Assembly: GCF_900090315.1 (NCBI RefSeq)
Contig: NZ_FMHZ01000002.1
Location: forward strand, 5,984,501-6,048,500
Length of the DNA: 64,000 nucleotides
From: Micromonospora citrea
GTDB taxonomy: Bacteria > Actinomycetota > Actinomycetes > Mycobacteriales > Micromonosporaceae
Direction: 5' to 3'
How positions within the stretch are numbered: position 1 is the first letter of the stretch; each line of letters begins with the position of its first letter. Shown one piece after another: positions 1-8,779 of this stretch. The position numbers and the translations under genes were made by a program. The notes below the pieces were generated by a model. That model saw only the letters and a list, made by a program, of their open reading frames with translations, ran no database searches and was not told the DNA's origin.

Positions 1-302
1 GCGCGGTCCTCGGCTGGCGGGTCGTCGACGAGGATGGTGAGGTGATCACCATCGCGGCCTCCGACCGATCCTGGCCGATGATCGACGTGGCGGCCGTGCC
101 CGAGGGCAAGACCGGCAAGAACCGGTTGCATTTCGACCTGCGCGCCGACGGCGTGTCCACCGCGGAGGAGCTTGACCGGTTGCTCGCCCTCGGTGCGCGA
201 CGCGTCGACGTGGGGCAGACCCCCGACGCGAGCTGGGTCGTGCTCGCCGACCCCGAAGGCAACGAGTTCTGTCTGCTGTCACGTCCTGTGCAGGAGCTCT
301 AG
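1..302 (+). CDS. VOC-family (glyoxalase-like) protein, 3' part only
   Basis: The reading frame is open from the window edge (first full codon at base 3) to the TAG at 300-302, so only the last 99 or so residues are seen. The stretch with HFDLRADG, then a helix of the AEELDRLLALGARRV type, then WVVLADPEGNEFCLL is the ending typical of the vicinal oxygen chelate fold (glyoxalase-like domain) in actinobacteria. DPEGNEFC carries the usual C-terminal metal-site Glu region. The substrate is not predictable: this family includes many uncharacterised dioxygenase- or lyase-like and drug-binding proteins. The gene runs convergently into the ABC permease and shares four bases with its stop codon. Confidence 0.8.
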   Translation, partial: AVLGWRVVDEDGEVITIAASDRSWPMIDVAAVPEGKTGKNRLHFDLRADGVSTAEELDRLLALGARRVDVGQTPDASWVVLADPEGNEFCLLSRPVQEL

Positions 303-1270
303 GCGGCCCGACGCTGGACGCGCCACAGGCCGACCGCGGCGAGCAGCGCGCTGAGGCCGAGATAGATCGCCAGTTCGGTCCACTGGAACGGCCAGAACCG
401 CTCGTCGGGCTGGTAGGCGATGTCGACGTGGAGACCCAGTTCGCCGAGGCAGACCGCGGTGTCACCGAACCTGCCGGTGGCGCCGGTCTTCGGTGCGTCG
501 TCGAGGCACCGGTCGAAGGCGGCGTCGGAAAGCTGCCGGCCGTCGGACGTCAGGAGCCGGCTGGTGTCCGTGACCCAGGAGTCCGGTACCTCCATCCCGC
601 CGACCACCGGTCCGCCGCTGATGCTGCCCAGCGAGCGGGCCTGGTTGACGGCGTCGGCGGTCATCGGCACGGTGATCCGCTCGGCGGGCAGGTAGTGCGG
701 TCGCAGCAGGTTCGGTACGGCGAACTGCACCGCGATCACCGCCAGGAACACCAACGCCATCGCCGGCAGGGTGCGGCGTGCCAGCAGGCCGGTGACAGCG
801 CCGAACACGAGACCGAAGACGGCACACCCGATGGGCGCGACACCTCGCGCGCCGAACAGGAGCCCGCTGAACCGGTCGCCGGTCGCCTGGTCGACCGGGC
901 CCGCCGCCCAGGTCAGCAGCGCGCTGAGTGCACCCGCGACGGCCACGGCGGCAAGGCCGACGACCACCAGCTTGACCGCGAACCACCGGCGACGGGGCAC
1001 GCTCTGGTTCCACACCAGTCGGTGGGTGCCGGACTCCAGCTCACGGGCGACGAGCGGCGCGCCCCAGAACGCGCCGACGAGCGCGGGCACCAGACCGAAG
1101 CCGGCGGCGAGGAACAGCATCGTCTGCCCGTAACGGTCCGGCAGTTGGGAGGCGTCGGCCACCGCCCGGACGTCCCAGCCCAGGCGCAGCAGACAGCCGG
1201 CGGCCAGCAGCACCAGGACCGCTCCGACGATCCCTTGGGCACGGAACTGCCGCAGGCTCATCCGGATCAT
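299..1270 (-). CDS. ABC-2 type transporter permease
   Basis: This 323-residue membrane protein has about six hydrophobic segments, starting near residue 12. It carries the motif ARELESGTHRLVWNQS after the second segment, which is typical of actinobacterial ABC-2 permeases that pair with a separate ATPase. A long extracytoplasmic stretch lies before the last membrane helix. Its ATG overlaps the stop codon of the upstream ATPase gene by four bases, so the two are translationally coupled and should form one exporter. The divergently placed two-component genes suggest regulation by them, as in many peptide-antibiotic or envelope-stress exporters. The exported substrate cannot be read from sequence. 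Confidence 0.9.
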   Translation of the reverse strand: MIRMSLRQFRAQGIVGAVLVLLAAGCLLRLGWDVRAVADASQLPDRYGQTMLFLAAGFGLVPALVGAFWGAPLVARELESGTHRLVWNQSVPRRRWFAVKLVVVGLAAVAVAGALSALLTWAAGPVDQATGDRFSGLLFGARGVAPIGCAVFGLVFGAVTGLLARRTLPAMALVFLAVIAVQFAVPNLLRPHYLPAERITVPMTADAVNQARSLGSISGGPVVGGMEVPDSWVTDTSRLLTSDGRQLSDAAFDRCLDDAPKTGATGRFGDTAVCLGELGLHVDIAYQPDERFWPFQWTELAIYLGLSALLAAVGLWRVQRRAA

Positions 1271-2133
1271 CGCGCCACCGCCGCGTCCGCACCGGGCCGG
1301 GCACCGGTTCCCGCAGCCCGCGACATGTAGGCGAGGACCAGCTCCGCCAGCGTGACCGGCTCGACGTGCCCGGTCGTCGCGTCGCCACGAACCACGGCGC
1401 GGCCGTGCTCCGCCCAGATGACCTCGGCCCCGGCCGGCGCGACCGGATGGCCGGCGATCCGGTGATGCGCCGCGAGCAGATCGGGCACCGGACCGGCGAC
1501 CTGGACGCGCGAGTCGCAGAGTACGACGAGGTAGTCACAGACCTGCTCGACGTCGTCCAGCAGGTGCGAGGAGAGCACGGCGCTGGCACCCAACTCACGG
1601 ACGAACTCCACGAGGTTGCGCATGAAGCCCCGACGCGCGAGAGGATCCAGCGCGGCGGCGGGCTCGTCGAAGATGAGCAACTCCGGTCGCTTCGCCGCGG
1701 CGATGGTCATCGCGAGCTGCGCCCGCTGGCCGCCGGACAGCCGGCCCGCCTTCTGCGCCGGGTCGAGGCCGACCTCTCCGATCCGGCGCTCGGCCAGCGT
1801 CGGGTCCCAGGCCGGGTTCAGCCAGGAGCCCATCCTCAGGTGGTCGGCGACGCTGAACGAGGCGTACACGGGGGTGTCCTGGGCGACGAAGCCCACCCGG
1901 GCCAGGTGCGAGGCGTCGGCTGCCGGCGTCGCACCGAGGACCGACAGCGTCCCCGAGGTCGGTCGGACGAGGCCGCACGCCAGCTGGAGGAGCGTGGACT
2001 TGCCGGCGCCGTTCGGGCCGACCAGCCCGACGATGTGCCCTCGCGGGATCCTCAGGTCGCAGTCGGTCAGCGCGGCACGGCGGCCGTACCGTTTGGTCAG
2101 CCGCTCGGCGTGCAGGAGCAACGGTGTCTGCAT
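1267..2133 (-). CDS. ABC transporter ATP-binding protein
   Basis: This is the nucleotide-binding subunit for the permease that follows it. It shows Walker A GPNGAGKST, signature LSGGQRAQLAM, Walker B LLIFDEPAAALDP and the switch His in LSSHLLDD, all in the usual order. I place the start at the ATG at 2133 (288 residues, beginning MQTPLLLHAERL) because family members begin just before the first beta strand. An ATG 12 codons upstream (2169) is possible. A TAGGGT hexamer on the minus strand at 2200-2205 could be the -10 element of its promoter. The C-terminal region after the ATPase core is longer than the minimal domain, as in drug and bacitracin-type exporters. Confidence 0.92.
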   Translation of the reverse strand: MQTPLLLHAERLTKRYGRRAALTDCDLRIPRGHIVGLVGPNGAGKSTLLQLACGLVRPTSGTLSVLGATPAADASHLARVGFVAQDTPVYASFSVADHLRMGSWLNPAWDPTLAERRIGEVGLDPAQKAGRLSGGQRAQLAMTIAAAKRPELLIFDEPAAALDPLARRGFMRNLVEFVRELGASAVLSSHLLDDVEQVCDYLVVLCDSRVQVAGPVPDLLAAHHRIAGHPVAPAGAEVIWAEHGRAVVRGDATTGHVEPVTLAELVLAYMSRAAGTGARPGADAAVAR

Positions 2134-2238
2134 GCGCTCATCGTGCGAGCGGCCGGCAGGGCCGGGCATCGGTCCAAGGCAGGGGCCGGCACGCCCACGA
2201 CCCTACTTTCGGCCGGTTCGCGTCGGGCGGCGAGTTCC

Positions 2239-2244
2239 TAGCGT
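2239..2244 (+). promoter_or_regulatory. Candidate leaderless -10 element (TAGCGT)
   Basis: TAGCGT lies exactly seven bases before the ATG at 2252. That is the spacing expected when transcription starts at or next to the initiation codon, and there is no Shine-Dalgarno sequence. No convincing -35 element is visible. The same arrangement recurs before the genes at 35928, 41691 and 57549. Confidence 0.4.
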
Positions 2245-2251
2245 CCTCGGC

Positions 2252-2746
2252 ATGGACACGACACACCGAATCGCGACGGACGCCGTGTTGGGCCTGGTCC
2301 TCCTCGTCGGGCTCGCTCTCACGGCGGGTCTGCTCGCGGTCAGTTGGGGCGGGCTCTACTGGGTGTTCGACTGCCTGGCCGGGGTGGCGGCCGCGTCGCT
2401 GGCACTGCTGCGCGGGCCGCGACGGGTCTGGCCGGTGGCCGGCGGCCTCGCGGTCGCGGCGGTGGCCGTCGTCGTGGCCCGGGTCGCCGACCTGCCGCAG
2501 GAGCCGGGACCGGTCACCGCGTTGGCGCTGGCCGTACTCGTGGGCTCGGGAATCCGGACGCTGCCGGGGACGACGGCAGTGGCGGTCGCGGCGGGTGGGC
2601 TCACCGTGGTGGGCGGCACCTGGCTGACCGCGCTGCCCGACGCGGCGGGCCTCACCGCGGTGACCGTCGTGAACGCGGTCACCTGGCTGGCCGCCGTGGC
2701 GGTCGGGATGGTGCTGCGTGCGGTCGACCGCGGGCACGTAACGTGA
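2252..2746 (+). CDS. Membrane protein, stand-alone copy of the neighbouring kinase's sensor domain
   Basis: This 164-residue protein consists of about five hydrophobic helices and nothing else. It aligns over its whole length with the N-terminal membrane part of the histidine kinase encoded next to it: both contain VVVAR, then LP-EPGP, ALALAVLVGS, an R-LP turn and an AAAGL-VVG helix. I infer that it arose by tandem duplication of the sensor half without the kinase half. It probably associates with the kinase membrane domain or modulates signal detection; that role is inference. Its TGA overlaps a GTG start of the kinase gene (GTGA), so the genes are likely co-translated. A -10-like TAGCGT precedes it. 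Confidence 0.8.
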   Translation: MDTTHRIATDAVLGLVLLVGLALTAGLLAVSWGGLYWVFDCLAGVAAASLALLRGPRRVWPVAGGLAVAAVAVVVARVADLPQEPGPVTALALAVLVGSGIRTLPGTTAVAVAAGGLTVVGGTWLTALPDAAGLTAVTVVNAVTWLAAVAVGMVLRAVDRGHVT

Positions 2747-3894
2747 TCCGGATGAGCGTCCGGGACCGGCTCGCGGAGGTCGCGGCCACGGCAGGACTCG
2801 CCGTGGCCTTCCTCGTCGCGATCGTCCTCCAGGCCGTGGCGATCGCCCAGACGTGGGGCGCCCGGTACTGGCTCGCGGGTGGGGCGGCCGCCGTCGCCGT
2901 GTGCGGGCTGGCGCTGCTCCGGCACCGCCAGCGTACGTGGACGGCGGTCGCCGGTTTCACGATCGCCGGACTGGCCGTCGTCGTGGCCCGGGTGTTCCAC
3001 CTCCCGACCGAGCCGGGACCGGCCATGGCGCTGGCGCTCGCCGTCCTCGTCGGGTCGGCGGTGCGCGTGCTGCCTCCCGCTTCTGCTGTGGTGCTCGCCG
3101 CGGCCGGGCTCGCGGTGGTCGGCGCCGCCTGTCTCGCCGTCCGGGCGCAGCCCTCCGGCCCCTCGGCGGTCCTGGGAATGAACCTCATGGCCTGGCTCGG
3201 CGCGGTCACCGTCGGGCTCGCGTTGCGGTGGCAGGACGACCGGGCGGCCGCAGCGGCCGAGAAGGTCCGCCGTGACGAGCGGCTGGAACTGGCCCGTGAA
3301 CTGCACGACGTCGTCGCCCACCACATCACCGGCATGCTCGTCCAGGCGCAGGCCGCCCGGCTTGTCGCCCGGAGGAACCCGGGACAGGCCGTCGAGTCCC
3401 TGGCCGGCATCGAGGCCGCCGGAACCGAGGCGCTGCGCGCGATGCGCCGCGTGGTCGGGCTGCTGCGCGACACCGAGGACGCGCCACCCGCCTCGGCCGG
3501 GCCGGAACAGCTCAGCGTCCTCGTCGAGCGCTTCAACCGGCAGGGCCCGTCGGTGCGCCTGCTGGCACCCGACGAGAGCGTGACATGGCCGCCGGAGGTG
3601 ACCAGCACCGTGTACCGGATCGTCCGGGAGGCACTGACGAACGTGGCCCGCCACGCGCGGGACGCACACGGCGTCATCGTCTCCGTCGACCAGACACCCT
3701 CCGCCGTCACCGTCGAGGTGACCGACGACGCGCCCTCGGCGACCCCCCGCCCCGCGCACCGCGGCGGCTACGGTCTCGTCGGCATGCGCGAACGCGTCGA
3801 AACGCTCGGCGGCACGCTCCTCGCCGGTCCCCGCCCGGGTCGCGGCTGGTCGGTCCTGGCCACCCTGCCGATCCACGACGGACAGCCGCGATGA
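2743..3894 (+). CDS. NarL-type sensor histidine kinase
   Basis: This is a membrane-bound kinase of the HisKA_3 group. Residues 1-165 form a five- or six-helix membrane sensor. A coiled stretch leads to the phospho-acceptor box ELARELHDVVAHH, followed by the ATPase domain with N-box REALTNVARHA and G-box GGYGLVGMRERV. The start is ambiguous: GTG at 2743 overlaps the previous stop codon, and ATG at 2752 is three codons further on. I give the longer form. The response regulator overlaps its stop by four bases, so kinase and regulator are a dedicated pair. The divergent ABC-2 exporter is the obvious candidate target. The signal is unknown. Confidence 0.92.
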   Translation: MIRMSVRDRLAEVAATAGLAVAFLVAIVLQAVAIAQTWGARYWLAGGAAAVAVCGLALLRHRQRTWTAVAGFTIAGLAVVVARVFHLPTEPGPAMALALAVLVGSAVRVLPPASAVVLAAAGLAVVGAACLAVRAQPSGPSAVLGMNLMAWLGAVTVGLALRWQDDRAAAAAEKVRRDERLELARELHDVVAHHITGMLVQAQAARLVARRNPGQAVESLAGIEAAGTEALRAMRRVVGLLRDTEDAPPASAGPEQLSVLVERFNRQGPSVRLLAPDESVTWPPEVTSTVYRIVREALTNVARHARDAHGVIVSVDQTPSAVTVEVTDDAPSATPRPAHRGGYGLVGMRERVETLGGTLLAGPRPGRGWSVLATLPIHDGQPR

Positions 3895-4544
3895 CGATCC
3901 GCGTCCTGCTCGCCGACGACCAGGCGATGGTCCGCGGTGGCCTGAGGCTCATCCTCGAGGACCAGCCCGACATCCACGTCGTCGCCGAGGCGGCGGACGG
4001 TGTCGACGCGATCGCCAAGGCCCGTCAGCTGCGTCCCGACGTCTGCCTGGTGGACATCCGCATGCCCCGGCTCGACGGCATCGAGGTGACCCGGGCGCTG
4101 GCCGGGCCCGGCGTACCCCACCCGATGCGGGTCGTCGTGGTCACCACGTTCGACCTCGACGAGTACGTCTACGGCGCGCTGCGCGGCGGCGCGGCCGGCT
4201 TCATCCTCAAGGACGCCGGCCCGGCCCTGCTCGTCGAGGCGGTCCGCGCCGCCCACGACGGCGACGCGCTGGTGTCCCCGTCGATCACCGTGCGGTTGCT
4301 TCGTCACCTCACCGGCCCCGCGCGAGGCGCCGGCAGGCCCCTGCCGTCCCTGTCGGCTCGCGAGGTCGAGGTGGTCCGGGAGATCGCGCGCGGTCGTACC
4401 AACCTGGAGATCGGCGCCGAGCTGTTCATCTCCCTCAGCACGGTGAAGAGCCACGTGTCGACCATCCAGACGAAGCTCGGCCTGCGTAACCGCGTCGAGA
4501 TCGCCGCCTGGGCCTGGGAGAACCGGATCGTCGACACCACCTGA
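3891..4544 (+). CDS. NarL/FixJ-family response regulator
   Basis: This 217-residue regulator is the partner of the kinase just upstream. The receiver domain has the acidic pair in LLADDQ, the phosphorylated Asp in CLVDIRMP and the conserved Lys in FILKDAG. After a short linker comes a LuxR-type helix-turn-helix with LSAREVEVVREIARGRTN and the recognition helix region LSTVKSHVSTIQTKLGL. The ATG overlaps the kinase stop codon (ATGA). It should bind DNA as a phosphorylated dimer. The neighbouring exporter genes and its own operon are the likely targets by position only. Confidence 0.95.
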   Translation: MTIRVLLADDQAMVRGGLRLILEDQPDIHVVAEAADGVDAIAKARQLRPDVCLVDIRMPRLDGIEVTRALAGPGVPHPMRVVVVTTFDLDEYVYGALRGGAAGFILKDAGPALLVEAVRAAHDGDALVSPSITVRLLRHLTGPARGAGRPLPSLSAREVEVVREIARGRTNLEIGAELFISLSTVKSHVSTIQTKLGLRNRVEIAAWAWENRIVDTT

Positions 4545-4568
4545 ACGGCCGCGTGCCGTTGCCGTTCA
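4542..4568. terminator. Bidirectional stem-loop between convergent genes
   Basis: A perfect 8-bp stem, TGAACGGC (4542-4549) and GCCGTTCA (4561-4568), encloses an 11-base loop. The two arms contain the stop codons of the response regulator and the glycerophosphodiesterase, which converge here, so one hairpin can end both transcripts. No U-tract is present, as is common in actinobacteria. Confidence 0.55.
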
Positions 4569-5579
4569 GCTCCGGTCGCGCAGCGGCGCCACCCGGTCGA
4601 CCCGGTTCGTCCAGACCACCCCGGTGTACCCGGCCGGGAGCCGTTCCCAGTCCTCGGCGCTGTCGAACCCCCGGGAGAAACCGCCGTCACCGGCGACGAT
4701 GACGACGCGGCTGTTGTGCTTGGCCATCCGGTCGACGAACTTGTCGGGCCAGCCCCACAGCCAGGGGGCGTACGTCTCGGGGATGTGCAGCTGTCGGTTC
4801 CGGCACGCCGCCGGCACATGTCCGGTCCAGCCGACCGCGAGGTACCGGTAGAGGCAGTCCTCCAGCATGGCCTTCGACAGCACCCGCACCCGCGGCAGCC
4901 GGCCCGCCAGCGCGGCGACGGGCTCGTCACCGCCGTAGACGGTGATCGTCCTGAGCCGCTCGGCGGGGAGGGCGGCCAGGTGGTCGGCGAGCCGCTCGCC
5001 CTCGACCGGGTCGCCGCTCTTGACGTCGATCAGCAGTTCCCGGTCGGGGAAGGCCTGGATGACCTCTTCGATGGTGGGCATCAGGTTGACGCCCTTGCCG
5101 CGGAACGGGAAGGTGGCGCCGCCGTCGTGGGTGTAGTTGTAGCCGATGTCCAGCCGGCGCAGTTCGGCGAGGGTGTGGTCGCGCACCTTGCCGGTGCCGT
5201 CGGTCCGGCACTCCAACCTGTGGTCGTGGAAGACCACCAGCCGATCGTCCCTGGTGAGTTGCACGTCGAACTCGACGATGTCGGCGCCCGCGTCGAACGC
5301 GGCCCGCATCGAGGCGATGGTGTTCTCCAGGTGCGGGTGCTCGGGCGGGTGGATGCGCTCCGCCGTGCACGTGTCGTTGGTCATCCCCTCGAACCCGAAG
5401 GTCTGGGCGAGCCCGCGGTGCGCCAGCAACGACGGCCGGGCGCCGGCGGCGTCGGAGAACACGGTGGTGTTGTTGACGTAGCAGTAGGCGGTCAACACCA
5501 GTACGCCGACGAGCAGGCCGCGCAGGACGCGCCGCCGCCGGGACACGGGGCGACGATGGGTCGGGTCGGACGGGGACAC
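4566..5579 (-). CDS. Membrane-anchored glycerophosphodiester phosphodiesterase
   Basis: This protein hydrolyses glycerophosphodiesters to glycerol-3-phosphate and an alcohol. It has the family pattern: AHRG near residue 50, ENT in the following loop, then IVEFDVQLTRDDRLVVFHD, and later LLIDVKS. An arginine-rich stretch and one hydrophobic helix (about residues 20-38) at the N-terminus suggest a signal anchor with the enzyme outside the cell. I choose the GTG at 5579 (337 residues) because AGGAGA lies five bases before it; a GTG at 5591 is the longest alternative. The C-terminal half contains several extra Trp and Cys residues, as in secreted members. It is transcribed alone, opposite to the regulator at 3891. 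Confidence 0.9.
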   Translation of the reverse strand: MSPSDPTHRRPVSRRRRVLRGLLVGVLVLTAYCYVNNTTVFSDAAGARPSLLAHRGLAQTFGFEGMTNDTCTAERIHPPEHPHLENTIASMRAAFDAGADIVEFDVQLTRDDRLVVFHDHRLECRTDGTGKVRDHTLAELRRLDIGYNYTHDGGATFPFRGKGVNLMPTIEEVIQAFPDRELLIDVKSGDPVEGERLADHLAALPAERLRTITVYGGDEPVAALAGRLPRVRVLSKAMLEDCLYRYLAVGWTGHVPAACRNRQLHIPETYAPWLWGWPDKFVDRMAKHNSRVVIVAGDGGFSRGFDSAEDWERLPAGYTGVVWTNRVDRVAPLRDRS

Positions 5580-5750
5580 GGTTCTCCTCACGGCTCGGCG
5601 ACGGGCCCGGTCAGCATTCCGTCCCCCGACGGTCCCCGGAACCGGCGAAGGTCGCAGTCGGTCTACGTCTTTCGGGCCGGAGCCCGCACGGACGGCAGGG
5701 GCCCGACGGCCCGGGCGGTCGGCCGGCGGGCGGTGCCCCCGGCCGGTGGC

Positions 5751-6431
5751 TCAGTCGGGCACGTCCCGGAGCAGCAGGGCGGCCTGGGTGCGGCTGCTCA
5801 CTCCCAGCTTCGCCAGCACGCTGCTGACGTGCGTCTTGACCGTGCGCTCGGCCAGGTGCAGGGCGCGGGCGATCTCCTGGTTGGCCAGCCCCTGACCGAG
5901 CAGGTCGAGGATCTCGCGTTCCCGGGCGGTGAGCGTGGCGAGCCGGGCGGCGGGCGATTCGAGGCGGCGTCCCGCCGTACCGTCCGTGGCGGCCGCCGCG
6001 TCGGGGCGCCGCTGCGGCCAGAGCGCCTGGGTGACCGACGAACTGAGCGCGGTGACGCCCGCGTGCACGCCCCGGATGGCGGCGGCCAACTCCTCGCCGG
6101 TGGCGTCCTTCAGCACGAAGCCGTCCGCCCCGGCGGCCAGGGCGCGTTGGATGTCGGTGGCCCGGCCGATGGTGGTCAGCATCAGCACCCGCGCGGCCGG
6201 CGCGGCGGGGCGTGAGCGGAGCTGGCGCAACACCTGGACGCCGTCCAGGCCCGGCAGATAGAGATCCAGCAGGATCACGTCGGCGGGCTCGGCGGACGAC
6301 CGCGTCAGGTCCAGCAGGGCCGGACCGTCCGGCAGCATGGCCACCACCTCGATGTCCGGCTGGGCGCCGAGGATCAGGGCCAGCCCTTCCCGCACCAGGG
6401 CCTGATCGTCGACGATGGCAAGCCGGATCAC
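5751..6431 (-). CDS. NarL/FixJ-family response regulator
   Basis: This 226-residue regulator has a receiver domain with IVDDQ, the phospho-acceptor Asp in VILLDLYLP and the Lys in FVLKDAT. It ends with a LuxR helix-turn-helix (LTAREREILDLLGQGLAN, then ERTVKTHVSSVLAKLGV). A linker of about 25 residues rich in Ala and Arg separates the domains. Its gene starts only 35 bases from the histidine kinase gene on the other strand, so this system is split over a divergent promoter instead of forming an operon. The kinase at 6467 is the natural partner. Targets are unknown, but the shared intergenic space makes autoregulation plausible. Confidence 0.94.
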   Translation of the reverse strand: MIRLAIVDDQALVREGLALILGAQPDIEVVAMLPDGPALLDLTRSSAEPADVILLDLYLPGLDGVQVLRQLRSRPAAPAARVLMLTTIGRATDIQRALAAGADGFVLKDATGEELAAAIRGVHAGVTALSSSVTQALWPQRRPDAAAATDGTAGRRLESPAARLATLTAREREILDLLGQGLANQEIARALHLAERTVKTHVSSVLAKLGVSSRTQAALLLRDVPD

Positions 6432-6466
6432 CGGCAGATGGTACCGATCGGGCGGAAGGAGACGTG

Positions 6467-7654
6467 ATGCCGACAGGTGCGCGGATGGTCGACCGGCTCC
6501 GGGGCGGGGCGGCCCGGTGGGCGCGACGCCACTGGCAGCTTCTGGTGGACCTCGCGCTACCCGCGCTGACCGCCGGCCTGTTCCTGGCCAGCGGGGTGGT
6601 ACCCGGTAAGCCGCTTCCGGTGGTGCTGGCGGCGGGGCAGATCCTTCCGCTGGTGGTGCGGCGGGCGGCCCCGGGGCCGGTGCTGGCCGTGGTGGGGGTG
6701 GCCACCTCGGCGCACATGCTGGTCGGAGTGCCCCGCACGATCGGCTACCTGCCCGCGATGCTGGCGCTCTACACGGCCGCGGCCAACGGCCGGTCGGCGG
6801 CGGTGCGGTGGGGCCTGTGCGGGGCGGTGACGGTGGGCGTGGCGGTCGCGAGCCTCCCGCACCGGGGCCCGGTCGAGGGCGCGCTGCTGGTGATCGTGGC
6901 CTTCACCGTCGCCTGGCTGGCCGGCGTCGAGCGGGGCAGGCAGCTGCGGCAGCGTACGGCGTTGGTGGCGGAGCAGACCCGGCTGCGGCTGGAGCGGCGG
7001 ATCGCGACCGAGGAGCGCAGGGCGGCGCAGGAGCGGGAGCACCTGGCCCGCCGGCTGCACGACACGCTCGCCCACACCCTGACGGTGATGCTTGTGCAGT
7101 CCGAGGCGCTGCGGGTCGGCGGCGGACTGGCCGCGCCGCAGCGGGAACGGGTGGAGCGGGTGCTCGGCGCGGGGCGGGCGGCCCTTGGCGAGATCCGACA
7201 GACCGTCGCCGCCCTCGACCGTAGAGCCGCGGTGGCGACCAGCGACGACCTCGCCGAGCGGCTGGACCAGTTGCGTGCGGCCGGCCTGGACGTGCCCGAC
7301 GGGCTGCCGCGGACGCTGGCAGCGCTTGCCGAACCGGTGCTGGTGGTGGCCCATCGGCTGATCGGCGAGGCGGCCACCAACGCGCTGCGCCACGCCGGCC
7401 CCGGCACCCGGCTGGAGATCCGCGTGGACCGGGACGCCGAACACATCCGTCTGTCCGTGTTGAGCGTCCGCCCTCCGGACGACGGCCCGACCCGCCCGGA
7501 GCCACCCGGCGGCACGCCGGGTTACGGGTTACGCAGCCTGGCGGCGGACGTCGAGGCGTACGGCGGCACACTCGGCTACGGCCCGGCGGGCGCCGGCCAG
7601 TGGCAGGTGACCGCCGCGTTTCCGCACGTCGCCGGCGTGGACCGGGCTGCCTGA
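6467..7654 (+). CDS. NarL-type sensor histidine kinase
   Basis: This 395-residue membrane kinase has about five hydrophobic helices in residues 25-155, then a basic coiled-coil-like segment. The HisKA_3 box is ARRLHDTLAHTLTVMLVQSE, and the ATPase domain has GEAATNALRHAG and GYGLRSLAADVEAYGG. The start ATG is preceded by GGAAGGAG at 6453-6460; the GTG one codon before it is an alternative. It pairs by position with the divergent response regulator at 5751-6431. The loops between membrane helices are short, so sensing is probably within or at the membrane. Confidence 0.92.
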   Translation: MPTGARMVDRLRGGAARWARRHWQLLVDLALPALTAGLFLASGVVPGKPLPVVLAAGQILPLVVRRAAPGPVLAVVGVATSAHMLVGVPRTIGYLPAMLALYTAAANGRSAAVRWGLCGAVTVGVAVASLPHRGPVEGALLVIVAFTVAWLAGVERGRQLRQRTALVAEQTRLRLERRIATEERRAAQEREHLARRLHDTLAHTLTVMLVQSEALRVGGGLAAPQRERVERVLGAGRAALGEIRQTVAALDRRAAVATSDDLAERLDQLRAAGLDVPDGLPRTLAALAEPVLVVAHRLIGEAATNALRHAGPGTRLEIRVDRDAEHIRLSVLSVRPPDDGPTRPEPPGGTPGYGLRSLAADVEAYGGTLGYGPAGAGQWQVTAAFPHVAGVDRAA

Positions 7655-7828
7655 CCGACGACGTTCCGTACCACCTCGCTCGGACGCCGCCGCGGCCGCT
7701 CGCCGAGGCGGGTGGCTGCGGGAATCAGGACGGCCGCGGGCGGCATGGCGCAAGGACCAGCGGGTACGGACCGCCCATGACCCACCCGAACCGAACCAGC
7801 CGGCGGGCGTGACCGCCCGGGCGGGACG

Positions 7829-8542
7829 ATGACCGACGAGGCACCCCGCGGGGAGGCCGCGCGCCCGGCGCCGCAGCGGAAGGACGACGCCCTGCTCGAC
7901 GGCCTCGCCCGCCGGCTGGACAAGCCCATGGGCGTGCTCGGGCTCCTGTTCCTGCTGCTGGTGCTCGGCCAGGCCGTCACCGACGACCAGCCGCTCGCCA
8001 CGGTGCTCACCGTCGCCAGTTGGGTGCTGTGGGCCGTCTTCGTCGCCGAGTTCGCGTTACGTGCCTGGCTGGCGCGCCACTGCGCCCGCGAGTTCTGGAG
8101 GCGCAACTGGTGGCAGGTGATCTTCCTCGCCGTACCCTTCCTGCGGTTCGCCCGCGCCGCCACCGCGCTGCGGGCCGCCCGCGGCACGGGCGTGGTCGCC
8201 GCCGCCGTCCGCGGCACCCGGTCGGCGGGCCGGCTGCTGACCGACCGGCTGGCCTGGCTCGCGGTGGTCACCGTGACGATCATCCTCGCCGCCGGGCAGC
8301 TCCTGGTCGTCACCGGCTCCTACCGGACGCACGGGCAGGCCCTGCACGACGTCGCGCTGACCACCATCACCGGCGAGCCGCTCGCCGCCAACGACACGTT
8401 CGCGCAGATCCTCGAACTGGCCCTCGCCGCGTACTCGGTGGTGGTCTTCGGCACCCTCGCCGGAGCGCTCGGCGCGTTCTTCCTCAGCCGCCAACGCGAC
8501 GAGGAGCAGGGCCGTGCCACGGCCACCGAGGCGGAGCGGTGA
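7829..8542 (+). CDS. Ion-channel-like membrane protein with degenerate pore filter
   Basis: This 237-residue protein has the layout of a six-helix voltage-gated-like channel: hydrophobic segments at about 35-55, 60-80 and 90-105, an Arg/Ala-rich segment (FLRFARAATALRAARG) in the place of a voltage-sensor or S4-S5 region, then S5, a pore loop and S6 (SVVVFGTLAGALGAFFL). The pore loop reads LTTITGEPLAAND where potassium channels have T-x-G-Y-G. The loop position is kept but the potassium selectivity signature is missing. It may be a non-selective or differently selective pore, or a non-conducting protein. The gene stands alone between a histidine kinase gene and a decayed region. Confidence 0.75.
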   Translation: MTDEAPRGEAARPAPQRKDDALLDGLARRLDKPMGVLGLLFLLLVLGQAVTDDQPLATVLTVASWVLWAVFVAEFALRAWLARHCAREFWRRNWWQVIFLAVPFLRFARAATALRAARGTGVVAAAVRGTRSAGRLLTDRLAWLAVVTVTIILAAGQLLVVTGSYRTHGQALHDVALTTITGEPLAANDTFAQILELALAAYSVVVFGTLAGALGAFFLSRQRDEEQGRATATEAER

Positions 8543-8779
8543 GCCTCGCCGTCGGCGCGCGTGCGCGGAGGAACGCGTCGGGCGGGACGGGTGTCATCGG
8601 CGGACAGACGGGTAGCAGGCGAGGGTGACGCCGACCAGCAGGATCCTCCTCGTCGCCGGCCCGACCGGCTCCGCCTCGAAGGTCACCGATCCCCGCTCGT
8701 GGCCAGCGGCGGACCGGGTCGCCGGCTGCCCCTTCCCCCGTCCGGCGAGCGGAACGATGACCGCCCACACCCTGGCGGC

